Assembly: GCA_051293835.1 (NCBI GenBank)
Contig: JBPKMA010000013.1
Coordinates: 10,911-74,910 of the forward strand
Direction: 5' to 3'
Length of the DNA: 64,000 nt
From: DATLZU01 sp051293835
GTDB taxonomy: Bacteria; Nitrospirota; Nitrospiria; Nitrospirales; Nitrospiraceae
Both the position numbers and the translations under genes were made by a program. The notes beneath the pieces were generated by a model that was not told the origin of the DNA, did no database searches, and worked only from the letters and a program-made list of their open reading frames with translations. Within the stretch, counting starts at the first letter, position 1; each line of letters opens with the position of its first letter. Shown one piece after another: positions 33,659-43,318 of this stretch.

Positions 33659-34758
33659 ATGACGCGGAAAGAGCGATGGCAGTTGTTCTGAGATCTCCCG
33701 CTGGTGGCGTTTCTGGTCTATTCGTTCACGTTGTCCGTATCCCTCACTGGGAACGGCATCCAGACGCAACTGCGGAACGTCAGCCTGCTGGTGTATGACG
33801 AGGGCCATAGCGCGTTGTCATGGGAGCTCATTCGCCGGTTTCATCCGCCGTATTTTCGTTTCGATGGGGAGCTGGTCGAGGCGGATGAGGGATTGCGCCG
33901 GCTCGACGGGGGAGCATCCTTGTGAATCGATCCGCGGCGGCGCAACTGTCGCGGTACAGCTCCTGGTCGAGACGACCAATTCCGCGCAGGGGCTCTCGGT
34001 GGCCGGCTCTGCGGCGCTCATCATTGGCAAATTCGGCAGGGAGGCGGCGCTGGCGCGGATCGGCGCGGCGAATGACTCGTCGCCGAACCAGCCGATGGTC
34101 CTGAACGATCACCGGGTCTGGTACAACCCGAACCAGACGGAGAGCTGGTTTGAATCCAGCTCGTACCTCCGCCGCATGATCACGATCTTTGCGATCATAC
34201 TGCCGGCCGCCGCGCTGGTCCGAGAAAAGGAGCCCGGCACGGTCGAACAGTTGCTAGTGTCCCCGCTTACTCCGTTCCAGATCATGCTCTCCAAGGTACT
34301 GGCTATGACGGCGGCGATCCTCGTCGCGACCGCCATCGCGTTGTTCGGAATCATGCGGCCGGTGTTCGGCGTCCCGGTCCGGGGGAAGCGTGACGCTGTT
34401 CTTCGCGCTGACAGCCCTGTTCATCTTCACCGTGGCCAGAATGGGGTTGCTCGCGGCGTCCCGCACCCGCAATCACGCGCAGGCAGGTATGGTGACGCTG
34501 TTGGTGGTGGCGCCCATGCTGTTGCTCTCCGGTATCACCACACCGCTGGAGGCCATGCTGGCCTGGGTACGCGCCCTCATGGCCTTGTCGCCGCTCCGGT
34601 ATTTCATCGACATTACACCCGGCATCCTCGTGAAAGGGGCAGGGCTTCCGATCCTCTGGCCCATGGCGGTCTCTATGGCGATGCTGGGCGTGGCGCTCTT
34701 TGGGTTCGGTATGTGGCGGTTCCGGCGACAGTTTCGGTGCCGTCGGGACGAGGTCTAA
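33659..34758 (+). pseudogene. Broken ABC-2-type permease 2 (YbhR-like)
   Basis: MTRKERWQLF is followed by a TGA at 33689-33691 and then DLPLVAFLVYSFTLSVSLTG in the same frame. A frameshift near 33900 moves to the frame with VAVQLLVETTNSAQGLSVAG and YLRRMITIFAIILPAAALVR. Another near 34385 leads to VTLFFALTALFIFTVARMG and the terminal ITPGILVKGAGLPILWP. The parts together are a complete ABC-2 permease of about 365 residues. It is the partner of the preceding broken permease, so the whole exporter is dead. Confidence 0.8.
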
Positions 34759-34952
34759 AATGGCTCTCAGCTCTCGGCTGTAAGATGAAACGTGCTCCTC
34801 GCTCCCGTGGCCCGTTACATGGCGAGGATCAATGAGTGTCCCGGGTAGAAGCGGCCGAGGTGTTTTTCGTGAGCACCACGAGAAAATTGAGGCCATTGTG
34901 GCGTACGATTAAGTAGAAGTAAAGGCTGGACGGCGCCAACGGAGCAGACGCC

Positions 34953-36083
34953 ATGGCGGTGCAGGGGGAAGCGGAAAGGACCCCAGTGGTGATCGGGACC
35001 GATGCGGTCATCCGCATCGCCGGGGCTTGGACCTTGCCGGAATTGCCGCCGATCGAACGGGTGGTAGCCAGCGCGTCGTGGCCGGCGGGTCGCAATTTGG
35101 TCTGGGATGCCAGCCAGGTCACCGCGATGGATTCGGGCGGGGCGGTGTTACTCCACCGGACGCTGGCGCAGCTTGACCGCCAGGGGCGGCACGTCACGTT
35201 GCGCGGGCTACGGCCGGAGTTCGCCGAGTTGCTCAAGTTGGTCTCCGCGCATTGGACCCGCGTCGGGCAAGAAGCGACCAGACCAAGAGGGAACTGGTTG
35301 GAACGGGTCGGGATCTTTGCGGGGGACCGCCTGCAACAATGGATCGGCGGTCTGGGATTTTTGGGAGAGAGCGCCGTCGCGCTTGTCCGGGCGCTGGCCG
35401 TGCCGCGCGCGATCCGGTGGCGGGCGGTGTGGAACAGTCTAGAGCTGGACGGGTTCAACGCGCTGCCGGTTATCGGGTTGCTGACGTTCCTGATGGGCAT
35501 CGTGATCGCCTATCAGGGGGCCGAGCAGTTGCGGAGCGTCGGCGCCAATATCTTCATCGTGGACCTCGTGGGCATTGCCCTGCTGCGGGAAATCGCGCCG
35601 CTTGTGACGGCGATCCTGGTGGCCGGCCGATCGGGGTCGGCCTACACTGCTCAGATCGGGACCATGCGGGTCACGGAAGAATTGGACGCGCTTCGTACGT
35701 TGGGCCTGTCGCCGATGAAGGTGCTGGTGCTCCCTAAGGTGTTATCCTTGGCGATCGCCCTGCCATTGCTGACGGTCTATGCGGATGTGGTGGGGGTCTT
35801 CGGCGGCATGCTGATCGCGGCCGGCCAGTTGAGCGTGACCTTCCTCGAATTCCTGACTCGCTTCGAGGAAGCGATCGCGCTGCGGCATTTCCTGATCGGT
35901 GTGGTGAAGGCACCGATGTTCGCAGCGATCATCGCGTTGGTCGGTTGCTATCAGGGATTCCAGATCCGCGGGGGTGTGGACGATGTCGGCCGCCACACGA
36001 CGATCAGTGTGGTCCAGAGCATCTTTCTCGTCATCGTGTTCGATGCGTTCTTTTCGATTCTCTTGAGTTGGTGGAAGTTGTGA
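34953..36083 (+). CDS. mlaE: MlaE-type ABC permease with N-terminal STAS (MlaB-like) domain
   Basis: Encodes 376 residues. Residues 1-105 form a STAS domain (RNLVWDASQVTAMDSGGAVL, then LAQLDRQGRHVTLRGLRPEF), equivalent to MlaB. Residues about 120-376 are the MlaE permease: LLTFLMGIVIAYQGAEQLR, VDLVGIALLREIAPLVTAIL and AGRSGSAYTAQIGTMRVTEE are highly typical. It is an inner-membrane part of a phospholipid transport system between inner and outer membranes. The gene opens a four-gene operon to 38831. The ribosome binding site is weak. The fused STAS-permease form is known in several phyla. Confidence 0.92.
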   Translation: MAVQGEAERTPVVIGTDAVIRIAGAWTLPELPPIERVVASASWPAGRNLVWDASQVTAMDSGGAVLLHRTLAQLDRQGRHVTLRGLRPEFAELLKLVSAHWTRVGQEATRPRGNWLERVGIFAGDRLQQWIGGLGFLGESAVALVRALAVPRAIRWRAVWNSLELDGFNALPVIGLLTFLMGIVIAYQGAEQLRSVGANIFIVDLVGIALLREIAPLVTAILVAGRSGSAYTAQIGTMRVTEELDALRTLGLSPMKVLVLPKVLSLAIALPLLTVYADVVGVFGGMLIAAGQLSVTFLEFLTRFEEAIALRHFLIGVVKAPMFAAIIALVGCYQGFQIRGGVDDVGRHTTISVVQSIFLVIVFDAFFSILLSWWKL

Positions 36084-36221
36084 AGTGCGGGACGGGCGAG
36101 AGTGGTGAGACAAGCGAGAGGGGCGCGAAGCGCGCGCGGGGTGTGGAACCTGCCTTTGGGCGTCCGACAATTCGCACGAATCGCGCTTCTCCTGCGTTTT
36201 TCGCCGGCATTGGAGCTGAAG

Positions 36222-37052
36222 ATGGTGCCAAGGGGAGGAAACGAACTGGAAAGTGTGAGCGGCTCTGACAGCGGTATCGTTCCGCTGATCGACGTTCGTC
36301 ATGTCTCCACGCGGTTTGGCGAAGCGGTGGTGCATGACGATGTGAGCCTCGCGGTATACCGAGGGGAAGTCTTCGCTATCGCCGGCGGCAACGGTAGCGG
36401 CAAATCGACCTTGCTGCGCGAGATCATCGGGCTGGTGACGCCAAGTTCGGGAACGATCCGAGTGTTCGGCCGGGAATGCGCCAGCCTCGGCGAAGCCGGC
36501 GTCCGCGCCCTCCACCGCCGCTGCGGCGTGATGTTTCAACATGGGGCGCTGTTCAGTTCGCTCACCGTGGTGGAAAACGTCGCGGTCCCCTTGCGGGAGC
36601 ACACCGGCTTGAGCCCAAGCCTGATCCGCGACATCGCCATGTTCAAGATCGCGCTGACTGGCCTTCCGTCGTCTGCCGCCGGCAAGTATCCCAACGAGCT
36701 GAGCGGCGGCATGCGGAAGCGGGCGGCGCTGGCTCGCGCGATCGCGCTCGATCCGGAGCTGCTCTTCCTGGACGAGCCGACGTCGGGTCTCGATCCAATC
36801 AGCGCCGACGCGTTCGACGACCTGGTCAAGGAGCTGAAGAAACTGCTGGGGTTGACGATCGTGATGGTCACGCACGATCTTGACTCGCTCTGGCGGGTAG
36901 CGGATCGAGTGGCGGTCTTGGGAAATGGCAAGGTGCTGGGGATCGGCACGATGGAGGAATTGTCCCAATCCGCCGATCCGCTGATCCGCGAGTATTTCCA
37001 CGGTCCGCGCGGACGGGCGGCGAGGGAACAATCCGTGAGGCTGAAGGCGTGA
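36222..37052 (+). CDS. mlaF: MlaF-type ABC ATPase
   Basis: Encodes 276 residues with Walker A GGNGSGKST, signature LSGGMRKRAALARAIAL, Walker B LLFLDEPTSGLDP and H-loop MVTHDLDSLW, and ends in an MlaF-type C-terminus. The ATG at 36222 with TGGAG 6 nt upstream is preferred over GTG 36255; the frame also extends to 36102 without support. It energises the MlaE permease encoded 139 nt upstream. Confidence 0.92.
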   Translation: MVPRGGNELESVSGSDSGIVPLIDVRHVSTRFGEAVVHDDVSLAVYRGEVFAIAGGNGSGKSTLLREIIGLVTPSSGTIRVFGRECASLGEAGVRALHRRCGVMFQHGALFSSLTVVENVAVPLREHTGLSPSLIRDIAMFKIALTGLPSSAAGKYPNELSGGMRKRAALARAIALDPELLFLDEPTSGLDPISADAFDDLVKELKKLLGLTIVMVTHDLDSLWRVADRVAVLGNGKVLGIGTMEELSQSADPLIREYFHGPRGRAAREQSVRLKA

Positions 37053-37120
37053 TAGCACATGAGCGCGAGAAATGCGTGGCACACGCTCCTCCCGCGTCTG
37101 CCGCATGAGAGGAGACGGAG

Positions 37121-38083
37121 ATGGAACCGAAAGTGAACTACGCCCTGGTCGGGCTCTTCGTCGTGGTGCTGAGCGCCGTCTTGCTCGGAATCGTGCTGTG
37201 GCTCAGCAAGGGCAAATACGGAACCGTGTATGACCGGTATTACGCCTTTATGCGGGAGTCGGTCGCCGGCCTGAGCGTGAACTCGCCGGTGAAGTATCGC
37301 GGGGTGGAAGTCGGGTACGTGGCCGATATCCGGCTCAATCCCGAGAATCCGGAGGAGGTGCGGCTCACGTTGGACATCACCCGCGGCACCCCCATCAAAG
37401 AAGATACGGTCGCGGTGCTTCACGTGCAGGGGTTGACCGGCTTCGCCATCGTGGACCTCACCGGCGGGACCCGTGACTCGCCGCCTCTAACGGCCAAGCC
37501 CGACCAAGCGTATGCGGTGATTAAGACCGGCCCGTCGCTGCTCGCGCGATTGGACAGTGCCATCTCACGGTTGCTGGAAGACCAATCACTCTCTCGGCTG
37601 CTGGCCAATCTCAATACGCTGGCGCAGGACGCCCGCGGCGTGATCGACCAGGAGAACCGCGCGGCGCTGAAGCAGATCCTGTCGGATTTGGCCACGGTCA
37701 GCCGGACTCTAGCGGCGCGGAGCGCGCGGGTGGATCAAGGGCTGGCCGGCGCGGCGCAGACGGCGGAGCATCTCGCCAAGTTGAGTCGCACCCTCAACGA
37801 GCAAATCCCGACTCTGCTGGAACGGGTCAACAGGAACGCGGCTTCGTTGCAGGCGATGACGGAAGAACTCACCCACACGAGCAAGGCTATCGGCTCGCTC
37901 GTGAACGCGACCAAGCCCAATGTCGAACAGTTCTCCCGTCAGACCTTGGCTGAGACCGGCCTGCTCATCGCGGATCTCCGGCAACTGACCGCCACGTTGC
38001 AACGTGTCGCCAGACAGATTGAGCGGGAGCCGAACGCGCTGGTCTTCGGCCGGCCACCACAACCGAAAGGGCCAGGGGAATGA
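37121..38083 (+). CDS. mlaD: MlaD/MCE-domain lipid transport protein
   Basis: Encodes 320 residues: an N-terminal membrane anchor (YALVGLFVVVLSAVLLGIVL), an MCE domain (residues about 35-120: VAGLSVNSPVKYRGVEVGYV, then LHVQGLTGFAIVDLTGG) and a long C-terminal coiled-coil (about 140-300). The extended helical tail is longer than in E. coli MlaD and suits a periplasm-spanning MCE protein. GAGAGGAGACGGAG precedes the ATG. Confidence 0.9.
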   Translation: MEPKVNYALVGLFVVVLSAVLLGIVLWLSKGKYGTVYDRYYAFMRESVAGLSVNSPVKYRGVEVGYVADIRLNPENPEEVRLTLDITRGTPIKEDTVAVLHVQGLTGFAIVDLTGGTRDSPPLTAKPDQAYAVIKTGPSLLARLDSAISRLLEDQSLSRLLANLNTLAQDARGVIDQENRAALKQILSDLATVSRTLAARSARVDQGLAGAAQTAEHLAKLSRTLNEQIPTLLERVNRNAASLQAMTEELTHTSKAIGSLVNATKPNVEQFSRQTLAETGLLIADLRQLTATLQRVARQIEREPNALVFGRPPQPKGPGE

Positions 38084-38177
38084 AGAGAACGGGTTCGAAG
38101 TTCACGGCTCGGAGTTTGACGTGAGCAGCACTTTGACCTCGACCCGCGAACCTCGAATCCCTCACGGTCGGGGGGAA

Positions 38178-38831
38178 ATGCGGGACCTGGTGAATCGAGG
38201 GGTCGGGACGGTCATCGGCGCGCTAGTCTCGATGGCGCTCATGGCCTGTCTAGCGCCGCGGTCGGACAGCGGGCCGGTGCATACCTATCTCTTGCGCGCC
38301 GAGGAAACCACGTGGGCCGAGAAGGAACCGGTCGGCCGCGCAGGCGCCTCGCCGGTGTTGCTGGTCGGTCCGCCGCAGGCGGAGGCGGGATTCGACACGC
38401 CGCGCATGGCCTACGTGGTGCGCCCCTATGAAGTCCGGTACTACGCCCTCAACCAATGGGCCGATACGCCGGCCCGCATGCTGGCTCCGCTGTTGGTGCA
38501 AGCGCTGGAGAAGAGCGGGGCCTGGCAAGCCGTGATCCCGATGCCGAGTGCGCTACGCGGGGACTATCGCCTCGATACTCTGGGCGTGGCGTTGGAGCAG
38601 CAGTTTCTGGAGACCCCCAGCCGCGTCCGCATGGCCTTGCGTGCGCAACTGATCGATCTGAGGGAGCTGAGCGTGGTCGGGACGCGCCGATTCGAAGTGC
38701 TGGAGCCTGCGCCCAGCGAGGATGCTTACGGCGGTGCGCTGGGGGCCAACCGAGCGGTGACGAAATTGCTGGAGCAGATCGCGCAATGGGCAAGCGCGTG
38801 TCTCCATAAGCATTCGGACTGCGTGCGATGA
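38178..38831 (+). CDS. ABC-type transport auxiliary lipoprotein (PqiC/ABC_trans_aux family)
   Basis: Encodes 217 residues. The lipobox SMALMAC is followed by the ABC_trans_aux domain: VHTYLLRAEE, FDTPRMAYVVRPYEVRYYAL and NQWADTPARMLAPLLVQALE are diagnostic. It is an outer-membrane or periplasmic lipoprotein partner of MCE systems. ATG 38178 is chosen because the signal peptide then begins after a short basic stretch; the frame is open from 38004 but overlaps mlaD. Its stop overlaps the next ATG (ATGA), so a cytochrome c was once coupled to this operon. Confidence 0.85.
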   Translation: MRDLVNRGVGTVIGALVSMALMACLAPRSDSGPVHTYLLRAEETTWAEKEPVGRAGASPVLLVGPPQAEAGFDTPRMAYVVRPYEVRYYALNQWADTPARMLAPLLVQALEKSGAWQAVIPMPSALRGDYRLDTLGVALEQQFLETPSRVRMALRAQLIDLRELSVVGTRRFEVLEPAPSEDAYGGALGANRAVTKLLEQIAQWASACLHKHSDCVR

Positions 38832-39093
38832 CGAAATCGGTTTTCCTCGCATTATTCACGGCCTTTGCCATCACAGATGGCAGCTTGTGTGTGCTTGCGG
38901 CCGACCAAGCGCTGTACGAAACACACTGCCTGGCCTGCCACGGTCTACAGGGCGGGGGCAGAAACCAAACTCCACGCTCCTGCGCCGCATCCACGAAGGC
39001 CGAGCCAACACGGCCATGGGGGTGTGGAAATGGGTTCTGTCCGCAGAGGAGACCCGCGATGTCGTGGAGGATGTGCTGACATTCTCCCGCTGA
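38828..39093 (+). pseudogene. Small c-type cytochrome disrupted by a frameshift
   Basis: The ATG at 38828 gives a signal peptide (FLALFTAFAITDGSLCVLAA) and the heme motif THCLACHGLQGGG. A frameshift near 38955 then moves into the frame reading LLRRIHEGRANTAMGVWKWV, then LSAEETRDVVEDVLTFSR, which carries the expected C-terminal Met and helix of a mono-heme cytochrome c. A single indel explains it, so it is either a recent pseudogene or a sequencing error. Confidence 0.7.
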
Positions 39094-39162
39094 TCTTCCC
39101 TCCTTCCCCCCTTCCTTCGATCGTCGGCCTCCATTCCGGTACCCAGTCGAGGTCCGTGGTCA

Positions 39163-39371
39163 TGGGGCATTCTCACCATCGCCGTCCCGGTCTTCCTGCT
39201 TCCTCTTCAACCTGGCAATCGGCATCAGCATCGCCTAGGGGGGTGTTCCTCTTGGCCCTGCTCAGTGTTGCGCTGGCCCGAGCGCAACCCATCGCGCCGT
39301 GGAAGGTCATTGGGGAGCACCTGCTCATCGGCCTGTGCGTCGTGGCGCTCACCCATTACCTGGGCTATCAC
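39163..39371 (+). pseudogene. Fragment of a membrane protein, possibly VIT1/CCC1-type
   Basis: WGILTIAVPVFLLP, then after a frameshift FNLAIGISIA, a TAG, and GVFLLALLSVALARAQPIAP and IGLCVVALTHYLGYH. Two to three helices with a C-terminal pattern loosely like VIT1/CCC1 iron/manganese transporters. The piece runs straight into the glucan phosphorylase remnant, so a deletion has joined two genes. The family call is tentative. Confidence 0.35.
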
Positions 39372-40517
39372 GAGGTGCCGTGCTCTCACCTGAACGAAGG
39401 ACATGCCGCGCTGTTGGTTCTGGCCCTGCTGGAAGAGAAATTGGCCGCGCGGGGAGGGACCGGGCTGGTCGCCGCCGACATACTGGGGCTGTGCACGCGC
39501 CATGCGTCTTCACCACCCACACACCTGTCCCGGCCGGCCACGACCAGTTTTCGGCCGACCTCGTCCGCCGTATCCTTGGCGAGTGTCGATGCTGATGGTT
39601 ACAGGCCTGCGGGACCGGACCGGTGCTGAACATGACCGAGTTGGCGTTGCGCGGGTCCCGGCCATGTTTCCTGGCTATCCGATTCACTCGATCACCAATG
39701 GGGTCCATGCCGTGACCTGGGCCGCTCCGGCATTCCAGACGCTGTACGATCGCCGCCTGCCGGACTGGCGGCGCGATCCGTTGTCGCTGCGGTACACCGT
39801 GGGCGTTCCCGATGTGGAGATCTGGGCGGCACATACGGAGGCCAAGCGCGCGCTGGTAGAATTGATCAATCGCGAGACGAACGCGGGGTTCGATCGCGAC
39901 GTGCTGACCATTGGATTTGCGAGGCGAGCCACCCTTTACAAACGTGGGACGCTGATCTTCCACGACCTCGATCGTCTCAAGGCCATCGCCCGGCAGGTGG
40001 GGCCGTTTCAGCTCGTCTTTGCCGGCAAGGCCCATCCGCAAGACGAGGAGGGCAAGTGAGGCGCGAGACGCACTCCGAGGCGCCGTCGCGGTCGCCTACC
40101 TCAACCATTATGACATGGCGTTAGCGAAGCTCGTCTGTGCCGGCGTTGGCGGGTGGCTCAATCCCCCTCCGCCGCCCCTGGAAGTCTCCGGAACCAGCGG
40201 GATGAAGGCGGCGATCCACGGCGTGCCCAGCCTCAGCGTCCTGGACGGTTGGTGGATTGAGGGCCATGTCGAGGGAGTGACTGGCTGGTCGATCGGGGAG
40301 CGCATCGACTCCTGTCTGGAACCGGTCTCCGGGATGGAAGCTTGCCACGCAGCGGCACTCTACGACAAGCTCGCGAATCACACCTGCCCTGTTTTTATAA
40401 GGACCGCGGGCGCTTCATCGGGATCGTGCGGCACTGCATTGCCTTGAACGGCGCCTTCTTCAACACGCATCGCATGATGGCCCAGTATCTGCACAACGCC
40501 TACCGCCTGGAGGGAGG
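39372..40517 (+). pseudogene. Broken alpha-glucan (glycogen) phosphorylase
   Basis: Fragments in different frames follow the family order: HLNEGHAALLVLALLEEKLA, CVFTTHTPVPAGHDQFSADL, HSITNGVHAVTWAAPAFQTL, IGFARRATLYKRGTLIFHDL, QLVFAGKAHPQDEEGK, LEVSGTSGMKAAIHGVPSLS and NGAFFNTHRMMAQYLHNAYR. The N-terminal third is missing, at least four frameshifts or stops are needed, and a deletion follows HPQDEEGK. It is related to GT35-type phosphorylases of the short AGP type. It is dead. Confidence 0.85.
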
Positions 40518-40548
40518 CTACGCCCGGGGGAGGCGATGGGTTTTCTCG

Positions 40549-40950
40549 TTACTCAGGCCTCACGGTTACGCAATCTTTGATCATTTCATACTCGGCCTCC
40601 GAGAGGATCCCCTTCTCCACGAGCTCGTCTCCTGTCCGATAGGGCCGTCCTGCCATGATCGACCTGGCGGTTGGCTCATCGATTCCGGGCAGCGTGGCGA
40701 GTTGATCGAGGGAGGCAGTGTTGAGGTCGATCACCTGGCCGACGCCGGGCCGGTCCCGTGGAGGCCGGTCCAGGCGCTCGACTGCCATATCGGGTGGTCG
40801 TTGCACCTGGGGCGGAAACGTTGACCCGCTGCCGGCGAAGGCCGTTTGGTCGAGGCGCGGGGAGAGGAAGGACGGCCCCGTCGCGAGGGTCATGATGCTC
40901 CAGGTCAGGATGAGCGGCCTGATTGCGGCTAACCCGGTTCGATGAGTCAT
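40549..40950 (-). CDS. Exported helix-hairpin-helix (ComEA-like) protein
   Basis: Encodes 133 residues on the minus strand. The start ATG (40950) is preceded on that strand by AAGGAG at about 8 nt. A signal peptide or anchor comes first, then a Pro/Arg-rich linker, then a helix-hairpin-helix domain: VIDLNTASLDQLATLPGIDE, followed by TARSIMAGRPYRTGDELVEK. This is the DNA-binding fold of ComEA, used in competence, although many such small proteins have no proven role. It is one of only two intact non-IS genes on this strand. Confidence 0.78.
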   Translation of the reverse strand: MTHRTGLAAIRPLILTWSIMTLATGPSFLSPRLDQTAFAGSGSTFPPQVQRPPDMAVERLDRPPRDRPGVGQVIDLNTASLDQLATLPGIDEPTARSIMAGRPYRTGDELVEKGILSEAEYEMIKDCVTVRPE

Positions 40951-41245
40951 GGGGTCTGTCTCCTTGTGAAAAGTGAACGTTCGTTTGCGTCGCTCTATGG
41001 ACATGTATTAGACGATCGCGGTGTCGGATTGTTTCCGCAAAGCCCGCTCTCTGTGTCGATGACGTGGCGTTCCAACTGTGTTAGGCTACGCCCACGCCAA
41101 CGGCCTGGAACGGCGCCTCCTCGGTTTCGCCCGCTCCGGGCCACGATTTTTTGTCTGAGTCCGAACGGGGAAGAACCCGGCGATGCCGTCACATCGGGCG
41201 TGGCCGGAGCGTGGGTCCTCGTCGGCAGCAAAAGGAGTGCCCTCC
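40951..41245. other. Divergent intergenic region
   Basis: About 295 bp lie between the minus-strand helix-hairpin-helix gene and the plus-strand FKBP gene. No gene or convincing promoter motif was seen apart from the ribosome binding sites at each end. Confidence 0.4.
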
Positions 41246-41668
41246 ATGCACGTATCAATCGGAAAAGTCGTGACGGTCGAATATACCTTGCGGATTGATG
41301 AGGAAGAGATCGTCGACACGAATGTCGGCGCGGAGCCCTTAATCTATCGGCATGGGGCGCAGGAAATTCTGCCCGGTTTGGAGAAGGGGTTGGAGGGCAT
41401 GGCGGTCGGTGAGAGCAAGCAGATTACGGTGAGTCCGGCTGAGGGCTACGGCGACGTGCATCCCGAAGGGTTCTTTGAGATTGCTAAGGACCGGATTGCG
41501 CCGGACGCCTTGCGCGTCGGGGCCAAGCTTCAGGGCGAGGCGCCGGACGGGACGCCGGTGTATCCGAGGGTGGCGGAGATTCGGGAAGACACCGTCGTCC
41601 TGGACTTGAACCACCCGTTGGCCGGCAAGACTCTGTACTTCGATGTGAAGGTGTTGGATATCCGGTAA
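41246..41668 (+). CDS. FKBP-type peptidyl-prolyl isomerase, SlyD-like
   Basis: Encodes 140 residues. SlyD-like FKBP: VVTVEYTLRIDEEEIVDTNV, then LIYRHGAQEILPGLEKGLEG, and an inserted chaperone (IF) domain around EGYGDVHPEGFFEIAKDRIA. The metal-binding His-rich tail of E. coli SlyD is absent; the protein ends at LYFDVKVLDIR. AAAAGGAG lies about 10 nt upstream. Cytoplasmic folding helper. It is followed by the acetolactate synthase-like gene after 7 nt. Confidence 0.9.
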   Translation: MHVSIGKVVTVEYTLRIDEEEIVDTNVGAEPLIYRHGAQEILPGLEKGLEGMAVGESKQITVSPAEGYGDVHPEGFFEIAKDRIAPDALRVGAKLQGEAPDGTPVYPRVAEIREDTVVLDLNHPLAGKTLYFDVKVLDIR

Positions 41669-41675
41669 GGCTAAG

Positions 41676-43313
41676 ATGAAGGCATCGGATCTGCTCGTGC
41701 GCTGTTTGGAACATGAAGGGGTGGATTTTGTCTTCGGGGTGCCGGGCGAAGAAAACCTCGACGTGATGGACTCGTTCTTGGGCTCGCCCATCCGCTTCAT
41801 CGTCACGCGTCATGAACAGGGTGCAGCGTTCATGGCTGACGTGCACGGACGGCTGACGGGCCGGGCCGGCGTCTGTCTCTCCACGCTGGGGCCGGGCGCG
41901 ACCAATCTTCTGACCGGCGTGGCCGATGCCTATCTCGACGGTGCCCCCTTAGTGGCGATCACGGGGCAGGCCTCGCTCGACCGCATGCACAAGGAATCGC
42001 ACCAGTTCATCGACATCCTGTCCATGTTCAGGCCGGTGACCAAATGGAACGCCGAGCTGTTCACCCCCCAAATCATTCCGGAAACGGTGCGCAAAGCCTT
42101 CAAGGTCGCGCAAACGGAAAAACCGGGGGCCACGCATCTGGAGTTGCCCGAGGACGTTGCCGCTCAGCAGGTTGCCGATTCGTCCTACCACAGTCCGTTG
42201 CGCGTCCAATTTCCGTTCTTGCCCGAACCGCTCACCGCGCAGGTGAATCGGGCGGTCGAGGTGATCGCCAAAGCCCGCCGGCCGATCATCCTCGCGGGCA
42301 ATGGGGTGGTGCGCGGCCGCGCGCACGAGGCGCTCCGCCGGTTGGCTCGCCAGTGCCAGATTCCTGTCGCTCACACGTTCATGGGCAAGGGGGTCATGCC
42401 GGACAGCGACCCCCTGTCTTTGTACACGATCGGCCTGCAACTGCGGGATTATTCAGCCGCGGTCTTTGCCGAGAGCGACGTCGTGATCACGGTCGGCTAC
42501 GACCTGGTCGAATACGCCCCCTGCTTCTGGAATCCGAACCGGGACAAACACATCGTCCATGTGAACGTGACGCCCGCCGAGGTGGATGCGCATTACATCG
42601 TCGATGTCGGGGTGCTGGGCGATCTCTCGCTGTCGCTCGATCAAATCGCGGACCATCTCGTGTCCTTTGAGCCGCGGTGGGCTAAAGGTGGACGGGAACG
42701 GATTCAGGCGGCCTTCGAAGCGGAATGGGCGGCTCCGCTTTCATGGCCGATGCGGCCCCAGCACATCGTGCGCGAATTGCGCGCGGCGCTCGGATCGGAC
42801 GCCCTGGTGATCTGCGATGTCGGTGCCCACAAGCTCTGGATAGCGAGGATGTTCCCCTGCGATGTCCCCAACACCTGCATCATTTCCAATGGGTTCGCCT
42901 CCATGGGTATCGCGTTGCCGGGCGCCGTCGCGGCCAAGCTGCTATTCCCGCAACGCCAGGTGGTGGCCGTTGCCGGAGACGCCGGGTTCCTGATGAACTC
43001 GCAGGAATTGGAGACAGCCGTGCGGCTTCACCTGCCGCTCGTCGTGCTGATCTGGCGGGACGATGGCTACGGTGTCATTCGTTTCAAACAGCACCTGAGG
43101 TTCGGGCGCACGTCCGGCGTGGAATTCGGCAACCCGGACTTCGTCGCGTACGCCGAAAGCTTCGGCGCGGCCGGCTATCGGGTCGAAGGGCCGACGGAGT
43201 TAGGCGCCGTCCTTAAGGAAGCCCTCGCGTGCGGCAAACCGGCGGTGATCGATTGTCCGGTGGATTACTCGGAAAATCTCAGACTGGCGGAGCGGCTGAA
43301 ACGGGAGTTCTGA
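41676..43313 (+). CDS. Acetolactate synthase-like ThDP enzyme, catabolic (AlsS) type
   Basis: Encodes 545 residues. GVPGEENLDVMDSFLGSPIR and VTRHEQGAAFMADVHGRLTG contain the catalytic Glu, and GDAGFLMNSQELETAVRLHL followed by RDDGYG is the ThDP/Mg motif. HKESHQFIDILSMFRPVTKW resembles the catabolic AlsS branch. No regulatory small subunit (IlvH) is adjacent. The likely reaction is condensation of two pyruvates to 2-acetolactate plus CO2, but the exact substrate is not proven. TAAGG precedes the ATG closely. Confidence 0.85.
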   Translation: MKASDLLVRCLEHEGVDFVFGVPGEENLDVMDSFLGSPIRFIVTRHEQGAAFMADVHGRLTGRAGVCLSTLGPGATNLLTGVADAYLDGAPLVAITGQASLDRMHKESHQFIDILSMFRPVTKWNAELFTPQIIPETVRKAFKVAQTEKPGATHLELPEDVAAQQVADSSYHSPLRVQFPFLPEPLTAQVNRAVEVIAKARRPIILAGNGVVRGRAHEALRRLARQCQIPVAHTFMGKGVMPDSDPLSLYTIGLQLRDYSAAVFAESDVVITVGYDLVEYAPCFWNPNRDKHIVHVNVTPAEVDAHYIVDVGVLGDLSLSLDQIADHLVSFEPRWAKGGRERIQAAFEAEWAAPLSWPMRPQHIVRELRAALGSDALVICDVGAHKLWIARMFPCDVPNTCIISNGFASMGIALPGAVAAKLLFPQRQVVAVAGDAGFLMNSQELETAVRLHLPLVVLIWRDDGYGVIRFKQHLRFGRTSGVEFGNPDFVAYAESFGAAGYRVEGPTELGAVLKEALACGKPAVIDCPVDYSENLRLAERLKREF

Positions 43314-43318
43314 GGTCT

